From the NCBI RefSeq assembly GCF_002807685.1, contig NZ_PEAX01000004.1, forward strand, positions 186,001-250,000: a stretch of 64,000 nt of DNA. Reading direction: 5' to 3'. The DNA is from Neoalteromonas flava (GTDB lineage: Bacteria > Pseudomonadota > Gammaproteobacteria > Enterobacterales > Alteromonadaceae). Below the pieces are notes generated by a model, which saw only the letters and a program-made list of their open reading frames with translations, did not search any database and was not told where the DNA came from. The translations under genes were made by a program, and so were the position numbers. Below, piece after piece: positions 9,211 through 18,471 of the stretch (position 1 is the stretch's first letter; each line of letters begins with the position of its first letter).

Positions 9211-11379
9211 CTATAATTTCGATAATTTAGCGTAGCTTAAAACTAACCACTTAGTGCCGACATCATCAAAGTTAACCTGTACGCGCGCTTGCGGGCCTGA
9301 GCCTTCACAATTCAACAGCGTGCCATCGCCAAATTTAGGGTGCATTACCCTATCGCCGAGGGCAAAACCACTTTCATCCACGGCATCAAAGGTTGTTTGC
9401 TGATTAAAACGGTTTTGTACTGGCCGGGACACTGTGCTGCGCAAGCGGACTTCCTCTAAACAGGCTTGCGGCATTTCTTTAATAAAGCGGGATTGGGTGT
9501 GATACTTGTCTTGGCCGTAGACCCGGCGCGATTCCGCATAAGTGATATACAGCTTTTGCATTGCGCGCGTCATGCCAACGTAGCATAGTCGGCGTTCTTC
9601 CTCTAGTCGGCCAGGCTCATCATGACTTTGCTGGCTGGGGAACATTCCTTCTTCTACCCCAGCTAAGAAAACCATTGGAAATTCAAGCCCTTTCGCTGTA
9701 TGAATGGTCATCATTTGTACGGCGTCTTGGTGACTATCGGCTTGCGCCTCACCCGCTTCAAGAGACGCATGTGCAAGAAACGCGTCTAGCATTGTCATGT
9801 TCTCAACGTCATCTGGCATTTCAAACGCTTTACACGCTGACACCAGCTCCTCCAAGTTCTCAATTCGAGATTGCGCTTTTTCGCCCTTTTCAGCTTGATA
9901 CATAGCGAATAAGCCAGAGCGTTTGATCGCAATATCTGCCTGTTTCTCTAGCGGCTCATCTAGCGTTGCTGCTTTCAATGACAGGATCAAATCGATAAAG
10001 CTTTGCAAAGCTGTCGCCGCGCGTCCAGAAAGACGTTTCTCTGCCAACAAAGTTAAGCTGGTTTGCCACATGGACTGGTCCAGTGAGCGTGCACTTTCCC
10101 GGATTTGCGCGAGTGTGCGTTCACCGATCCCTCGGGTAGGCGTGTTCACAATCCGCTCGAAGGCAGCATCATCCAGAGGTTGATTGATCATGCGCATATA
10201 GCCTAATGCGTCTTTTACTTCTTGGCGTTCAAAAAAGCGCAGGCCACCGTAGATACGATAAGCGATAGATTGGTGCAGTAAGGCTTCTTCGAGTACCCGC
10301 GACTGTGCATTGTTGCGATACAAAATGGCACAATCACTCAAGGCATTGCCATAATCACTCCAACGCTTAATTTGGGAAACGATGAAACGGGCTTCATCCA
10401 TCTCGTTAAATCCGGCGTATAGGGAGATCAGCTCGCCGTCTTCGCCATCAGTCCAGAGTTCTTTGCCTAGGCGACCTTGATTGTGATCGATAACCGCATT
10501 AGCAGCTTTTAGAATAGTCGCAGTGGAGCGGTAATTTTGCTCTAAGCGAATGGTGCTAGCGCCAGCAAAATCCCGCAAAAAATATTGAATATTATTAACA
10601 TTAGCGCCGCGCCAACCATAGATAGACTGATCATCGTCTCCCACAATCATCATGTTATTATCGCCGCTAGCCAAAAGTTTCAGCCATGCGTATTGAATGT
10701 TGTTAGTGTCCTGAAATTCATCGACTAATATGGCTCTGAAACGACGTTGGTAATGAGCCAATAAGGTTGGATGGTTGAGCCATAGTTCGTGGGCGCGCAG
10801 CAGCAGTTCGGCAAAATCTACCAGTCCAGCGCGATCGCAGGTTTGCTGATACACCGTATAGATTTCACGCATTTTGATTTGCGTAGGGTCGTTGTGCGTT
10901 TCGATGTGTTGAGGGCGCAAACCTTCATCTTTATTGCCGTTGATAAACCATTGAATTTGTTTGGGCGGATAATGCTTTTCATCCAGATTCATGCTTTTCA
11001 GTACACGGCGTACAAGTCGATATTGATCATCTGAGTCGAGGATTTGAAAACTTTGTGGCAGGCGGGCTTCTTCATAATGACTGCGTAACAAACGATGTGC
11101 CAAACCATGGAATGTGCCAATCCACATGGTATGCAATGATTGACCCATTAAACTTTCAATACGCCCACGCATTTCTCTTGCCGCTTTATTCGTAAAGGTA
11201 ACGGCTAGTATGCTATGCGAGGCAATATGTTCGACTTCCATCAACCATGCGATGCGATGCACTAAGACGCGCGTTTTACCGCTTCCGGCACCAGCCAAAA
11301 CCAGCATATCGGATGGCGGTGCGGCGACAGCATCGCGCTGTTTGTCATTCAAATCATCGAGAAGTCGGGAAACGTCCAT
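9211..11379 (-). CDS. uvrD: DNA helicase II UvrD
   Basis: A 722-residue SF1A 3'-5' helicase for nucleotide excision and mismatch repair. Visible are the Q motif (LNDKQRDAV), Walker A AGAGSGKT at 29-36, motif II VDEFQDTN, motif III GDDDQSIYGWRGA, motif IV EQNYRS, motif V TIHTAKGLEF and motif VI VGMTRA, with the C-terminal Tudor-like UvrD segment GDRVMHPKFGDG. Length fits E. coli UvrD (720). A perfect LexA-type palindrome lies 46 bases upstream of the ATG. In E. coli this gene directly follows yigB; here cysE, an SGNH lipoprotein and tspO intervene. Confidence 0.97.
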   Translation of the reverse strand: MDVSRLLDDLNDKQRDAVAAPPSDMLVLAGAGSGKTRVLVHRIAWLMEVEHIASHSILAVTFTNKAAREMRGRIESLMGQSLHTMWIGTFHGLAHRLLRSHYEEARLPQSFQILDSDDQYRLVRRVLKSMNLDEKHYPPKQIQWFINGNKDEGLRPQHIETHNDPTQIKMREIYTVYQQTCDRAGLVDFAELLLRAHELWLNHPTLLAHYQRRFRAILVDEFQDTNNIQYAWLKLLASGDNNMMIVGDDDQSIYGWRGANVNNIQYFLRDFAGASTIRLEQNYRSTATILKAANAVIDHNQGRLGKELWTDGEDGELISLYAGFNEMDEARFIVSQIKRWSDYGNALSDCAILYRNNAQSRVLEEALLHQSIAYRIYGGLRFFERQEVKDALGYMRMINQPLDDAAFERIVNTPTRGIGERTLAQIRESARSLDQSMWQTSLTLLAEKRLSGRAATALQSFIDLILSLKAATLDEPLEKQADIAIKRSGLFAMYQAEKGEKAQSRIENLEELVSACKAFEMPDDVENMTMLDAFLAHASLEAGEAQADSHQDAVQMMTIHTAKGLEFPMVFLAGVEEGMFPSQQSHDEPGRLEEERRLCYVGMTRAMQKLYITYAESRRVYGQDKYHTQSRFIKEMPQACLEEVRLRSTVSRPVQNRFNQQTTFDAVDESGFALGDRVMHPKFGDGTLLNCEGSGPQARVQVNFDDVGTKWLVLSYAKLSKL

Positions 11380-11424
11380 AATACTGCAGCATGGTCAAAT
11401 TAAATCGCGAGTATACCAGTTTAT

Positions 11425-11440
11425 CTGTTAATTTATACAG
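11425..11440. promoter_or_regulatory. LexA (SOS) box upstream of uvrD
   Basis: CTGT, eight A/T bases (TAATTTAT), ACAG: both half-sites match the gammaproteobacterial LexA consensus exactly and the spacer is fully AT as in strong E. coli boxes. It lies 46 bases before the uvrD start, where repressor would cover the promoter. uvrD is an established SOS gene in E. coli. Confidence 0.85.
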
Positions 11441-11609
11441 CGGTTGAGATTTCAGCGGTGCAATCCATTGTACTCTTTCAAGAATTCCCTCTAGATTTTC
11501 TTACAGGCACTAAGTACAAAAGATAATCGTGTTTTTGTATCGCTGTATGATCTGTTCTTATTTACCAGCGGTAATCAAACCGACAAACATGCGCTTAGAA
11601 GAGAACATC

Positions 11610-12005
11610 ATGCAATTTCGAGAATGGTACGACGCCCTGGCTAAACCTGACTGGACCCCTGATCCTGCATTTATTGGTATGATGTGGCAAATTTTGTACC
11701 CCATCATAATTGTTACTTTTGCTTGGGTTTTTATCCAAATTTGGCGCAAGAAATACCCTAAAGGTTTAGCGCTACCCTTTGCCATTAATTTAATTGCAAA
11801 TCTAATTTTCACACCAATCCAGTTTGGCTTGCGTAATCTCGAACTAGCAACGCTTGATATTCTTGTTGTGTGGGGGACGATTGTATGGATGATCGTTGCG
11901 GTATGGCGACATAATAAATGGGTCGCTCTTGCGCAATTACCCTATTTAGCTTGGGTGTCGGTAGCGACGGTACTGCAAACAATGATCACAGTTATGAATT
12001 GGTAA
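11610..12005 (+). CDS. tspO: TspO/MBR family membrane protein, short form
   Basis: A 131-residue member of the TspO (tryptophan-rich sensory protein / translocator protein) family, which binds porphyrins and sterols in the membrane. It begins WYDALAKPDWTPDPAF followed by MWQILYP, the conserved loop before helix 2, and has the paired-helix signature NLIANLIFTPIQFGLRN. Five hydrophobic segments can be drawn, with many Trp. It is some 20-30 residues shorter than typical members because the first helix before WYDALAKP is missing if the ATG at 11610 is used. That start is chosen for GAAGAG upstream and for homology; the frame is open back to 11529 but the extra residues do not look like a TspO helix. 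Confidence 0.82.
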   Translation: MQFREWYDALAKPDWTPDPAFIGMMWQILYPIIIVTFAWVFIQIWRKKYPKGLALPFAINLIANLIFTPIQFGLRNLELATLDILVVWGTIVWMIVAVWRHNKWVALAQLPYLAWVSVATVLQTMITVMNW

Positions 12006-12030
12006 TGCGATAACCAGAACGCAAACGGTT

Positions 12031-12822
12031 TTAGTAGTCACAGGCTGGGTGATTAGCAATTGTATAAGTGGCTACCTGCCCTAACAACTGTTGCGTGGTT
12101 GGTGCAATTTCAAGACTCTCTACCGGCCGCACTAAATCGGCTGGATAATCGGTGATAACTTCAAACATGACTAGCGCGGTCAAAAAACTTCCGGCAAGTG
12201 CCGCATGGTTGCCATCAGAGGCATGCAGTTCAAGATCAGGTTGTATTTCCAATGCTCGCTCCCAAGCATAGCCAATAGGGGCCACACAAGCACCGCTTTG
12301 CGTCGCAATTTTAGCGTGGATGTTGTGTATGTAGTCGGTTTCAGCAGCACGTCCTACCTGTGCCCACTCTGGAAACATAATTGCCTGAGCAGAACTATTG
12401 TGTGCAAGCTGAACCAGATTTAGCGCGCCGTTGATGGGATACTCAGTCTGAAAGCTCTGTGAGTATTTTTGCGCTTGTAGGATCACATGTGTCCAAGGCT
12501 CTGCAGCCAAAGCTGCTAACGTTACAGAGGACCCTGCGTGGTCGCTTAAAAATTTAAATTGAGGGACGCGATACACGTAGGTACCGTGTTGCGGAAATTG
12601 CTGTTGGATCAACGTCTGTATCATCCCTGGCAAGTTGTTAGCAGCGGAGTGACTATTGCCCAGCATGATAACCCTAAAACCTGGTTGCAGCGTTTGCGAT
12701 GCCGGTGGTGTAGGTGACGTTAAAGTCTCATTTTCGCTGCTAGCAGAACCCGCACCGCCGCCACAGCCGACTATCAACAAGACGATGAATCCGAGCCAAA
12801 GTCGCATTCTGATTATCCTCAA
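12031..12822 (-). CDS. SGNH/GDSL-like hydrolase lipoprotein
   Basis: A 263-residue predicted lipoprotein: hydrophobic helix then lipobox LIVGC at about 16-20 and a Gly/Ser/Thr/Pro linker. Residues about 50-60 (VIMLGNSHSAANN) resemble block I of SGNH hydrolases with serine as nucleophile, and LHASDGNHAALAGSFLTA near 205-222 resembles block V with the Asp-x-x-His pair. This suggests an esterase or O-acyl transferase-type active site facing the periplasm or cell surface; substrate unknown. A second ATG five codons in (MRLWLGF) is an equally good start. It is convergent with tspO. Confidence 0.72.
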   Translation of the reverse strand: MRIIRMRLWLGFIVLLIVGCGGGAGSASSENETLTSPTPPASQTLQPGFRVIMLGNSHSAANNLPGMIQTLIQQQFPQHGTYVYRVPQFKFLSDHAGSSVTLAALAAEPWTHVILQAQKYSQSFQTEYPINGALNLVQLAHNSSAQAIMFPEWAQVGRAAETDYIHNIHAKIATQSGACVAPIGYAWERALEIQPDLELHASDGNHAALAGSFLTALVMFEVITDYPADLVRPVESLEIAPTTQQLLGQVATYTIANHPACDY

Positions 12823-13009
12823 CTTATTCTATTCAAGCTTAGATAAGCGGCAGTCTATTCACCATGCTCCTTGTCTCGTTGCCAGTGCGTTTTATCTCTT
12901 CTTTCTGGCGGGGGCTAGGTTGGAAAGTTTATCGTGATTAATCTGGTCGTATTGATTTATCAAGTAGTGTCCTTACATCTAATTCACTACCTCAAAGGGA
13001 ACTCATCAA

Positions 13010-13813
13010 ATGCTCAGCGAAGATATTGATACGCAATCATTTTGGCTAACCTTAAAACAGCAAGCGCAAACCACTGTTCAACAAGAGCCACTACTAGCCA
13101 GCTATGTGCACGCATGCATTTTGGCTCATCACAACTTCGAGAGCTCTTTGAGTTTTATTCTATCCAATAAACTCTCTGATAACGTGATGCCAGCGCTCGC
13201 GATACGTGAAGTTTTTGATGAGGCATACCTGCTATCACCGAATATTGTTGAGTCGGCCATGTGTGACAGTATCGCTATCGTCAATCGTGACCCTGCAGTA
13301 GATTCTTACCTTCCTGTCTTGATGTATTTTAAAGGTTTTCAGGCGGTGCAGGTTCATCGCTTAGCGCATTATTTGTGGCACAACGGACGGCATGATTTAG
13401 CCTTATTTTTACAGAGCCGTAATTCTGAAGTTTTTGGTGTTGATATTCATCCAGCAGCGAAAATTGGTAAGGGCGTGATGTTGGATCATGCAACGGGTAT
13501 CGTCATTGGCGAAACAGCAGTGGTAGAAGATAACGTGTCAATCCTGCAAAACGTAACCTTAGGCGGTACTGGTAATCAGTCAGGCGACCGACATCCCAAA
13601 ATCCGGGCCGGTGTGATGTTAGGATCTGGTGCTAAGATTTTGGGTAACATTGAAATTGGTAAAGGCAGTAAAGTGGGCGCTGGTAGCGTTGTCCTTAGCA
13701 ATGTTCCCAGCGGGGTTACCGTAGTTGGCGTACCAGCTAAAATTGTAGGTAAACCTGATTGCTGTATGCCTTGTGATTCAATGAAGCAAAACGTATTAGA
13801 GGATAAAGAATAA
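13010..13813 (+). CDS. cysE: Serine O-acetyltransferase CysE
   Basis: A 267-residue enzyme making O-acetylserine from serine and acetyl-CoA, the first step of cysteine synthesis. The N-terminal helical domain (about 1-140) has the CysE LASYVHACILAHHNFESSL and ALAIREVFDEA segments; the C-terminal left-handed beta-helix (about 145-245) is built of hexapeptide repeats with the catalytic DHATGIVIGE and the GGTGNQSGDRHPKI loop. AAAGGGA lies before the ATG. The coding end runs straight into an 11-pair hairpin shared with convergent yigB. Confidence 0.96.
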   Translation: MLSEDIDTQSFWLTLKQQAQTTVQQEPLLASYVHACILAHHNFESSLSFILSNKLSDNVMPALAIREVFDEAYLLSPNIVESAMCDSIAIVNRDPAVDSYLPVLMYFKGFQAVQVHRLAHYLWHNGRHDLALFLQSRNSEVFGVDIHPAAKIGKGVMLDHATGIVIGETAVVEDNVSILQNVTLGGTGNQSGDRHPKIRAGVMLGSGAKILGNIEIGKGSKVGAGSVVLSNVPSGVTVVGVPAKIVGKPDCCMPCDSMKQNVLEDKE

Positions 13814-13825
13814 ATATTCTTTATC
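13802..13825. terminator. Bidirectional hairpin between cysE and yigB
   Basis: GATAAAGAATA and TATTCTTTATC are perfectly complementary around a two-base AA centre. The stem spans the last codons of cysE and the stop of yigB, and is AT-rich, so it is a weak terminator at best. Nineteen bases of it recur exactly inside yigB at 14183-14201. Confidence 0.5.
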
Positions 13826-14546
13826 TTATCTGAAGTATTTGAACAAGCTCTTCCAAGTCTTTTAGTTGCACTGTAGGAAGAGCGCGTACGGGTTCATTGA
13901 TTAAATTCATCTCGCGGTTACAGGCAAACCAGGCAGTTTGAAAACCTAATCGATGGGCGGCCCACACGTCTTTAACAAGATGATCGCCAACATGCAAAAC
14001 CTCTTCGGCAGGCAAACCTAATTGCGCCAGTGCAGAGTAAAACATTGCTGGGTCGGGTTTCATAGGAGCATCAATGTTAGCTTGATATACCTGTTGAAAG
14101 AATTGCCCAATACCCACCTGCGTCAAATCGACATTGCCATTAGTGATAGCGATCAAAGGGGTGTTTTCGCTCAGCCTTTCCAATAAAGAATAAATATTCT
14201 TATTAACTTTAAAAGCGCTGCGTTGGGCGAAAAAGTGCGCCAAACCGCGATCGGCGACTTCAATTTGGTCTTGCTCAGCAAAGCCAGCCTGCCGCGCTAA
14301 CGCTTGTAAGATCTTGTGGCGCAATACGCTCATATCAGAGGCCAAGCGCGGATCTTGCTTTACCAAAGCATTACGATGCCGCTGCCAATGCTCGTGTATT
14401 AAATCTGCAATCGGCGGGTATTCGTCGCGCAGAAAATTGGCTAATGCCTGTGTGGCGTGGCGTATAATTGGGCCGTTATCCCACAACGTATCATCTAAAT
14501 CAAAAGAGAGAGCTTTGATTGGCGCGAGTGGTCGATAAAAAATCAT
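13821..14546 (-). CDS. yigB: HAD-family phosphatase YigB
   Basis: A 241-residue haloacid dehalogenase superfamily phosphatase. Motif I LSFDLDDTLWDNG (nucleophile Asp) is at about 14-26, motif II ITNGN near 134, motif III lysine in MKPDPAMF and motif IV VGDHLVKDVWAA. E. coli YigB acts on FMN and on 5-amino-6-(5-phosphoribitylamino)uracil in riboflavin synthesis. Identity is supported by position: it follows xerC by eight bases, as in E. coli. AAGGTGACAC precedes the ATG. Confidence 0.9.
   Translation of the reverse strand: MIFYRPLAPIKALSFDLDDTLWDNGPIIRHATQALANFLRDEYPPIADLIHEHWQRHRNALVKQDPRLASDMSVLRHKILQALARQAGFAEQDQIEVADRGLAHFFAQRSAFKVNKNIYSLLERLSENTPLIAITNGNVDLTQVGIGQFFQQVYQANIDAPMKPDPAMFYSALAQLGLPAEEVLHVGDHLVKDVWAAHRLGFQTAWFACNREMNLINEPVRALPTVQLKDLEELVQILQIR
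14183..14201. repeat. Second copy of a 19-base AT-rich repeat, inside yigB
   Basis: These 19 bases (ATAAAGAATAAATATTCTT) equal 13803-13821 exactly. Here they lie in yigB codons for NKNIYSL and can also fold back. A chance match of this length in AT-rich sequence is not excluded. Confidence 0.6.
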
Positions 14547-14554
14547 GTGTCACC

Positions 14555-15451
14555 TTAGTTTTTTTTGCGCGCACGTGGGTGGGCTTTGTCGTAAACCGCG
14601 GCTAGATGCTGAAAGTCCAAGTGCGTATAGACTTGGGTTGTTGATAAATTGGCATGACCCAGTAATTCCTGCACAGCACGCAGATCACCACTCGACTCCA
14701 ACATGTGGGTGGCAAATGAGTGGCGCAATTTGTGCGGATTTACTGCGCTATCTAGGCCTTGCTGCAGCGCGACGCGATTCAATCGATTAGCAACCTGCCG
14801 GTTGGAAATACGCTTTTGTTGCTTGCTTAAGAATACTGCTGATGCGTCAGGCATAGCAAAACTCGCCCTGACTTGCAGCCAACGTGCTAGTGCTTCTTGT
14901 GCTTTACGTCCGATGGGTAGAATACGCTGCTTTGCGCCTTTACCGGTCACTCTGAGTGTATTGTCTGCTTGAATATCCTGTAAATTTAGACCGGTTAATT
15001 CCGATAGACGTAATCCGCAGCCATAAAGTAATTCAAACATCGCAAGGTCACGTGTGAGCAATACATCATCTTGCTCAGCGCTATCTAACAAGCGCTGGGC
15101 TTCATCGACACTAAGTTGCTTTGGCAGTGGTTTTGGTAATTTAGGCGCTTGGACTCCATCACAGGGGTCACTGGTTAAAATATTTTTTTTAAGTAGATAT
15201 TGGCAAAAGGTTCGCACTGCAGACAGTCGATTGGCGGTGCTTCGCGCCGATAATCCTGCTTTGCGGGCGCGCATTATGGCAGATTTAACATGCGCCGTTG
15301 AAAGCGCCTTAACGTTGTTACACTCGGCATCTGCCAGTAGTGCATTTACCTGTCGTTGATACTGCTCACAGGTGCGTTCTGAAAGTCCGCGCTGGGCTCG
15401 GATATACTGAATAAAATCATTCAAGTGCTGCTCGGTGCTCACAGCAACCAT
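14555..15451 (-). CDS. xerC: Tyrosine recombinase XerC
   Basis: A 298-residue site-specific recombinase that resolves chromosome dimers at dif together with XerD. Residues 8-90 form the SAM-like core-binding domain (QYIRAQRGLSERTCEQY). The catalytic residues are in place: Arg in YGCGLRLSEL, Lys in GKGAKQRILPI, His-x-x-Arg in HKLRHSFATHML, His in LGHANLSTTQ and the tyrosine nucleophile in VYTHLD. Gene order DUF484-xerC-yigB separates it from XerD. Confidence 0.97.
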   Translation of the reverse strand: MVAVSTEQHLNDFIQYIRAQRGLSERTCEQYQRQVNALLADAECNNVKALSTAHVKSAIMRARKAGLSARSTANRLSAVRTFCQYLLKKNILTSDPCDGVQAPKLPKPLPKQLSVDEAQRLLDSAEQDDVLLTRDLAMFELLYGCGLRLSELTGLNLQDIQADNTLRVTGKGAKQRILPIGRKAQEALARWLQVRASFAMPDASAVFLSKQQKRISNRQVANRLNRVALQQGLDSAVNPHKLRHSFATHMLESSGDLRAVQELLGHANLSTTQVYTHLDFQHLAAVYDKAHPRARKKN

Positions 15452-15454
15452 GGG

Positions 15455-16141
15455 TTAAAATCCGATGGCGTCGGGCAGTAAAATATTTAAAAACTGCTGT
15501 AGCTGGGTCAGTAATAACGTGTCCATATCAGGATTAAAGTGCCCAGGATCGTTGCTGCCCACAGCCAAAATGCCTAAGTCTTTGTCTGTGCCTAACCTTA
15601 CTAGCACCACAGACTCAGCGGGTTGTTCATCAAACAACAATTGCTTCTCGTGTTGGCTCAGGCGGCCAAAGTAAAAAAGCTTATTCTTGAAATGTTTCTC
15701 AGTAAACAAGCGCTGATGCAATTCGGACATCGCATATGGACCAGCAAATGGCTTAACAGCAACTGCAGACAGTTTTAATTGGGTTAACATGACTTCTTCA
15801 AGGGTGTTTTGAATGTCACCGAAATCCTTGCACTGCCAGAGTTTTATATTGAGGTCCACGTAAACTCGATAGATGCGTTCATTTTGCTTAGCAATTGCAA
15901 TTAGCTGATGGATTTTGCGGCTCAGCTGACGAACCTTATTACGTAGAATTTCACTCTGCTTTTCTACTAACGACACGCTGCCGTGTTGCTCGTGCGGAAT
16001 CTCTAATTTTTCTAACAGTTCTGGGCAATGCGCAAAGAACGATGGGTTTTGTAACAAGTATGCGCGCACTTGCTCAGCGCTGAGCTGTTCTTCTTCGTGC
16101 GCATCAAGCGTTGCTATTGATGGTTGAGTGGCATCTTTCAT
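15455..16141 (-). CDS. yigA: DUF484 family GAF-like protein (YigA)
   Basis: A 228-residue DUF484 protein. It has the family N-terminus ([23 protein letters not shown]), a coiled-coil region ([19 protein letters not shown] at about 60-80) and a GAF-like C-terminal half ([21 protein letters not shown]). Function is unknown across the family; its fixed place between dapF and xerC in gammaproteobacteria suggests a housekeeping role. The start overlaps the dapF stop (ATGA), implying coupled translation, and xerC begins three bases after its end. Confidence 0.92.
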   Translation of the reverse strand: MKDATQPSIATLDAHEEEQLSAEQVRAYLLQNPSFFAHCPELLEKLEIPHEQHGSVSLVEKQSEILRNKVRQLSRKIHQLIAIAKQNERIYRVYVDLNIKLWQCKDFGDIQNTLEEVMLTQLKLSAVAVKPFAGPYAMSELHQRLFTEKHFKNKLFYFGRLSQHEKQLLFDEQPAESVVLVRLGTDKDLGILAVGSNDPGHFNPDMDTLLLTQLQQFLNILLPDAIGF

Positions 16142-16968
16142 AGCTGGAAATGCCCATCGTATATATGTTCTGCAGGCCCTGTCATTTTTAGTACGTTATC
16201 CTTACCTTGCCAGCGAATCTTCAAATTGCCACCGGGCAATTCAACTCGCACATCTTTACCTAATTTACCCTGAATTTGTCCTATTGCAACTGCTGCGCAC
16301 GCGCCACTGCCACATGCCAATGTTTCACCAGTGCCACGCTCAAAAACACGCAATTTGATATGGCCACTATTCAGGATCTGCATAAAACCCACATTGACCC
16401 CTTCCGGAAATCGTTCATGCTGCTCCAGTAATGGCCCCAAGGTCGCTACATGCGCTGTATCTATATCGTCAACTTCCATGACACAATGAGGATTACCCAT
16501 CGAAACTGCGCCACAAAATAAGGTATGGTCGTCGGCGCGAATGACATAAGTTTTCTCTTCTTTTTGCGCCATCATGGGTATCTCAGCCGGGGTGAAAATT
16601 GGCTTGCCCATATTAACCGTAACATTGCCATCGCGTTCGATGTAAAGAACCATGCGCCCTGCTTTGGTACTGACCACAATTTTATTGCGGTTGGTTAAGC
16701 CCTTAAGTTTTACAAATCGTGCGAAACAACGGGCGCCATTTCCACATTGCGAGACCTCGGTGCCGTCAGCATTGAATATTCGATAGTGAAAATCTTGGTC
16801 AGGGTCGTAGGGTGGTTCAACCATTAACAATTGATCAAAGCCGATACCGAAATTGCGATCTGCGAGCTTTTGGATCTTTTCTTTTGACAAAAATACATTC
16901 TGAGTGACGTTATCGATGACGACAAAGTCATTCCCCAGACCATGCATTTTTGAGAATTCTACAAGCAT
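16138..16968 (-). CDS. dapF: Diaminopimelate epimerase DapF
   Basis: A 276-residue PLP-independent epimerase converting LL- to meso-diaminopimelate for lysine and peptidoglycan. The N-terminal [12 protein letters not shown] and the two catalytic cysteines in mirror-image domains are visible: [13 protein letters not shown] at about 72-84 and [10 protein letters not shown] near 218-227. Length equals the family norm. It sits 35 bases after lysA in the lptM-lysA-dapF operon, so consecutive steps of the same pathway are cotranscribed. Confidence 0.98.
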   Translation of the reverse strand: MLVEFSKMHGLGNDFVVIDNVTQNVFLSKEKIQKLADRNFGIGFDQLLMVEPPYDPDQDFHYRIFNADGTEVSQCGNGARCFARFVKLKGLTNRNKIVVSTKAGRMVLYIERDGNVTVNMGKPIFTPAEIPMMAQKEEKTYVIRADDHTLFCGAVSMGNPHCVMEVDDIDTAHVATLGPLLEQHERFPEGVNVGFMQILNSGHIKLRVFERGTGETLACGSGACAAVAIGQIQGKLGKDVRVELPGGNLKIRWQGKDNVLKMTGPAEHIYDGHFQL

Positions 16969-17003
16969 TAGCAGCGCATTATTATTTTCGTTATAGTTAT
17001 AGT

Positions 17004-18254
17004 TTACGTAAGTTTATGCTCTCCTTTCCAGAGATCTTTTAGTTTTTCTCGTTCACGCACCAAATTAACCTTGTCTCCATCAATCATAACTTCGGCTGGA
17101 CGGCAGCGACTATTGTAGTTTGAGGCCATAACAAAGCCGTAAGCGCCGGCGCTGCGAACGGCCAACAAATCCCCTTCAGCAATCGCTAATTCGCGTTCCT
17201 TACCGAGAAAATCGCCAGTTTCACATACCGGTCCAACAACATCATAGATATGCGTAGCAGCCTGTTTGTTTTCAATTGCCGGCACAATTTCTTGCCAAGC
17301 GGAATAGAGAGCAGGGCGCAATAGGTCGTTCATAGCGGCATCGACAATGGCGAAGTTCTTTTCTTCACCGGCTTTTATAAACTCGACATGAGTGAGCAAA
17401 ATACCCGCATTACCACTGATTGCTCGGCCCGGCTCTAAAATTAACATCAAGTCTTCACGCCCGGATAATTGCTCGGCCATAGCGGCAGCATAATCATTTG
17501 GATGTGGAGGCTCCTCATTGCGATAACGCACGCCTAAACCGCCCCCAACATCTAAATGTTTGATCTTGATACCTAACTCAGCAAGTTCATCAATAAGAAT
17601 GAGTAAACGCGAGAGCGCATCGACAAATGGCGTTAGGTCAGTGAGTTGAGAACCAATATGGCAATCCATCCCAACAACTTCAAGATGGCTCAAACTCGCA
17701 GCTAACTGATAGACCTCTTTGGCTCGCTCGCGTGCGATCCCGAATTTATTGGCTTTCAGTCCGGTGGAGATATACGGATGAGTTTTGGCATCGACATCAG
17801 GATTGATGCGTAATGAAATTCGTGCCGAAACCCCCATTTCTGCGGCGACACTGTTAATCCGATGTAATTCACTTTCGGACTCGACGTTAAAGCACAAGAT
17901 CCCTTGCATTAGGGCGTAGCGGATCTCCTCCACAGTTTTACCGACGCCACTGAATACCACTTTAGCCGGATCGCCACCGGCTTCAATGACTCTAGCTAGT
18001 TCTCCACCGGAAACAATGTCAAAGCCTGAACCGAGTTTGGCGAGCACGCTAAGCACACCTAAATTTGAGTTAGCTTTTACTGCATAGCACACTAAGTGGG
18101 GATGCTTTCCAACGGCATTATCGAAGGCATGCCAGTGGCGCTCAAGGGTTTTACGTGAATACACATAACAGGGTGTGCCAAAATCAGCAGCAATCTGTTC
18201 TACCGGCACTTCTTCAGCATATAGAGCGCCATTTTTGTAATTAAAATAATCCAT
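17004..18254 (-). CDS. lysA: Diaminopimelate decarboxylase LysA
   Basis: A 416-residue PLP enzyme of the alanine racemase/ornithine decarboxylase fold III type, converting meso-diaminopimelate to lysine. The PLP lysine is in YAVKANSN at about 58-65, the glycine loop for PLP phosphate is in [16 protein letters not shown] follows, and the dimer-partner cysteine/tyrosine block is [13 protein letters not shown] with [13 protein letters not shown] near the end. The ATG overlaps the stop of lptM by one base (TAATG), so its translation is probably coupled. Confidence 0.98.
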   Translation of the reverse strand: MDYFNYKNGALYAEEVPVEQIAADFGTPCYVYSRKTLERHWHAFDNAVGKHPHLVCYAVKANSNLGVLSVLAKLGSGFDIVSGGELARVIEAGGDPAKVVFSGVGKTVEEIRYALMQGILCFNVESESELHRINSVAAEMGVSARISLRINPDVDAKTHPYISTGLKANKFGIARERAKEVYQLAASLSHLEVVGMDCHIGSQLTDLTPFVDALSRLLILIDELAELGIKIKHLDVGGGLGVRYRNEEPPHPNDYAAAMAEQLSGREDLMLILEPGRAISGNAGILLTHVEFIKAGEEKNFAIVDAAMNDLLRPALYSAWQEIVPAIENKQAATHIYDVVGPVCETGDFLGKERELAIAEGDLLAVRSAGAYGFVMASNYNSRCRPAEVMIDGDKVNLVREREKLKDLWKGEHKLT

Positions 18255-18421
18255 TAGGGTTGCTCTTTTACTTCTGTTTCTGGCGTCTCTTCAGGGGCCG
18301 ATTGTTGATTACTTTGCGTGGGCTCGGGAAGGTATAGTGCCCCTCTATACCCACAGCCGGCAGCGGCTAGTGTCCATGCGACTAACGCAAAGATAAGAAC
18401 GAAATGTTTTTTAGTTTTCAC
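18254..18421 (-). CDS. lptM: Small lipoprotein LptM (YifL/LppL)
   Basis: A 55-residue lipoprotein from a GTG at 18421. After KTKKH comes a hydrophobic helix, then the lipobox LAAAGCG with acylated Cys23, followed by YRGALYLPEP, the short conserved segment of LptM/YifL. The rest is a Gln/Glu/Pro-rich tail. In E. coli LptM binds the LptD/BamA assembly and helps LptD disulfide maturation. The position directly before lysA is conserved in gammaproteobacteria. Alternative starts are absent; GTG has only a weak AGAG upstream. Confidence 0.9.
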   Translation of the reverse strand: MKTKKHFVLIFALVAWTLAAAGCGYRGALYLPEPTQSNQQSAPEETPETEVKEQP

Positions 18422-18471
18422 AGGCTCTATGCGATGAACTCCAATTGTGCCGATATCATCGCATCGACACT

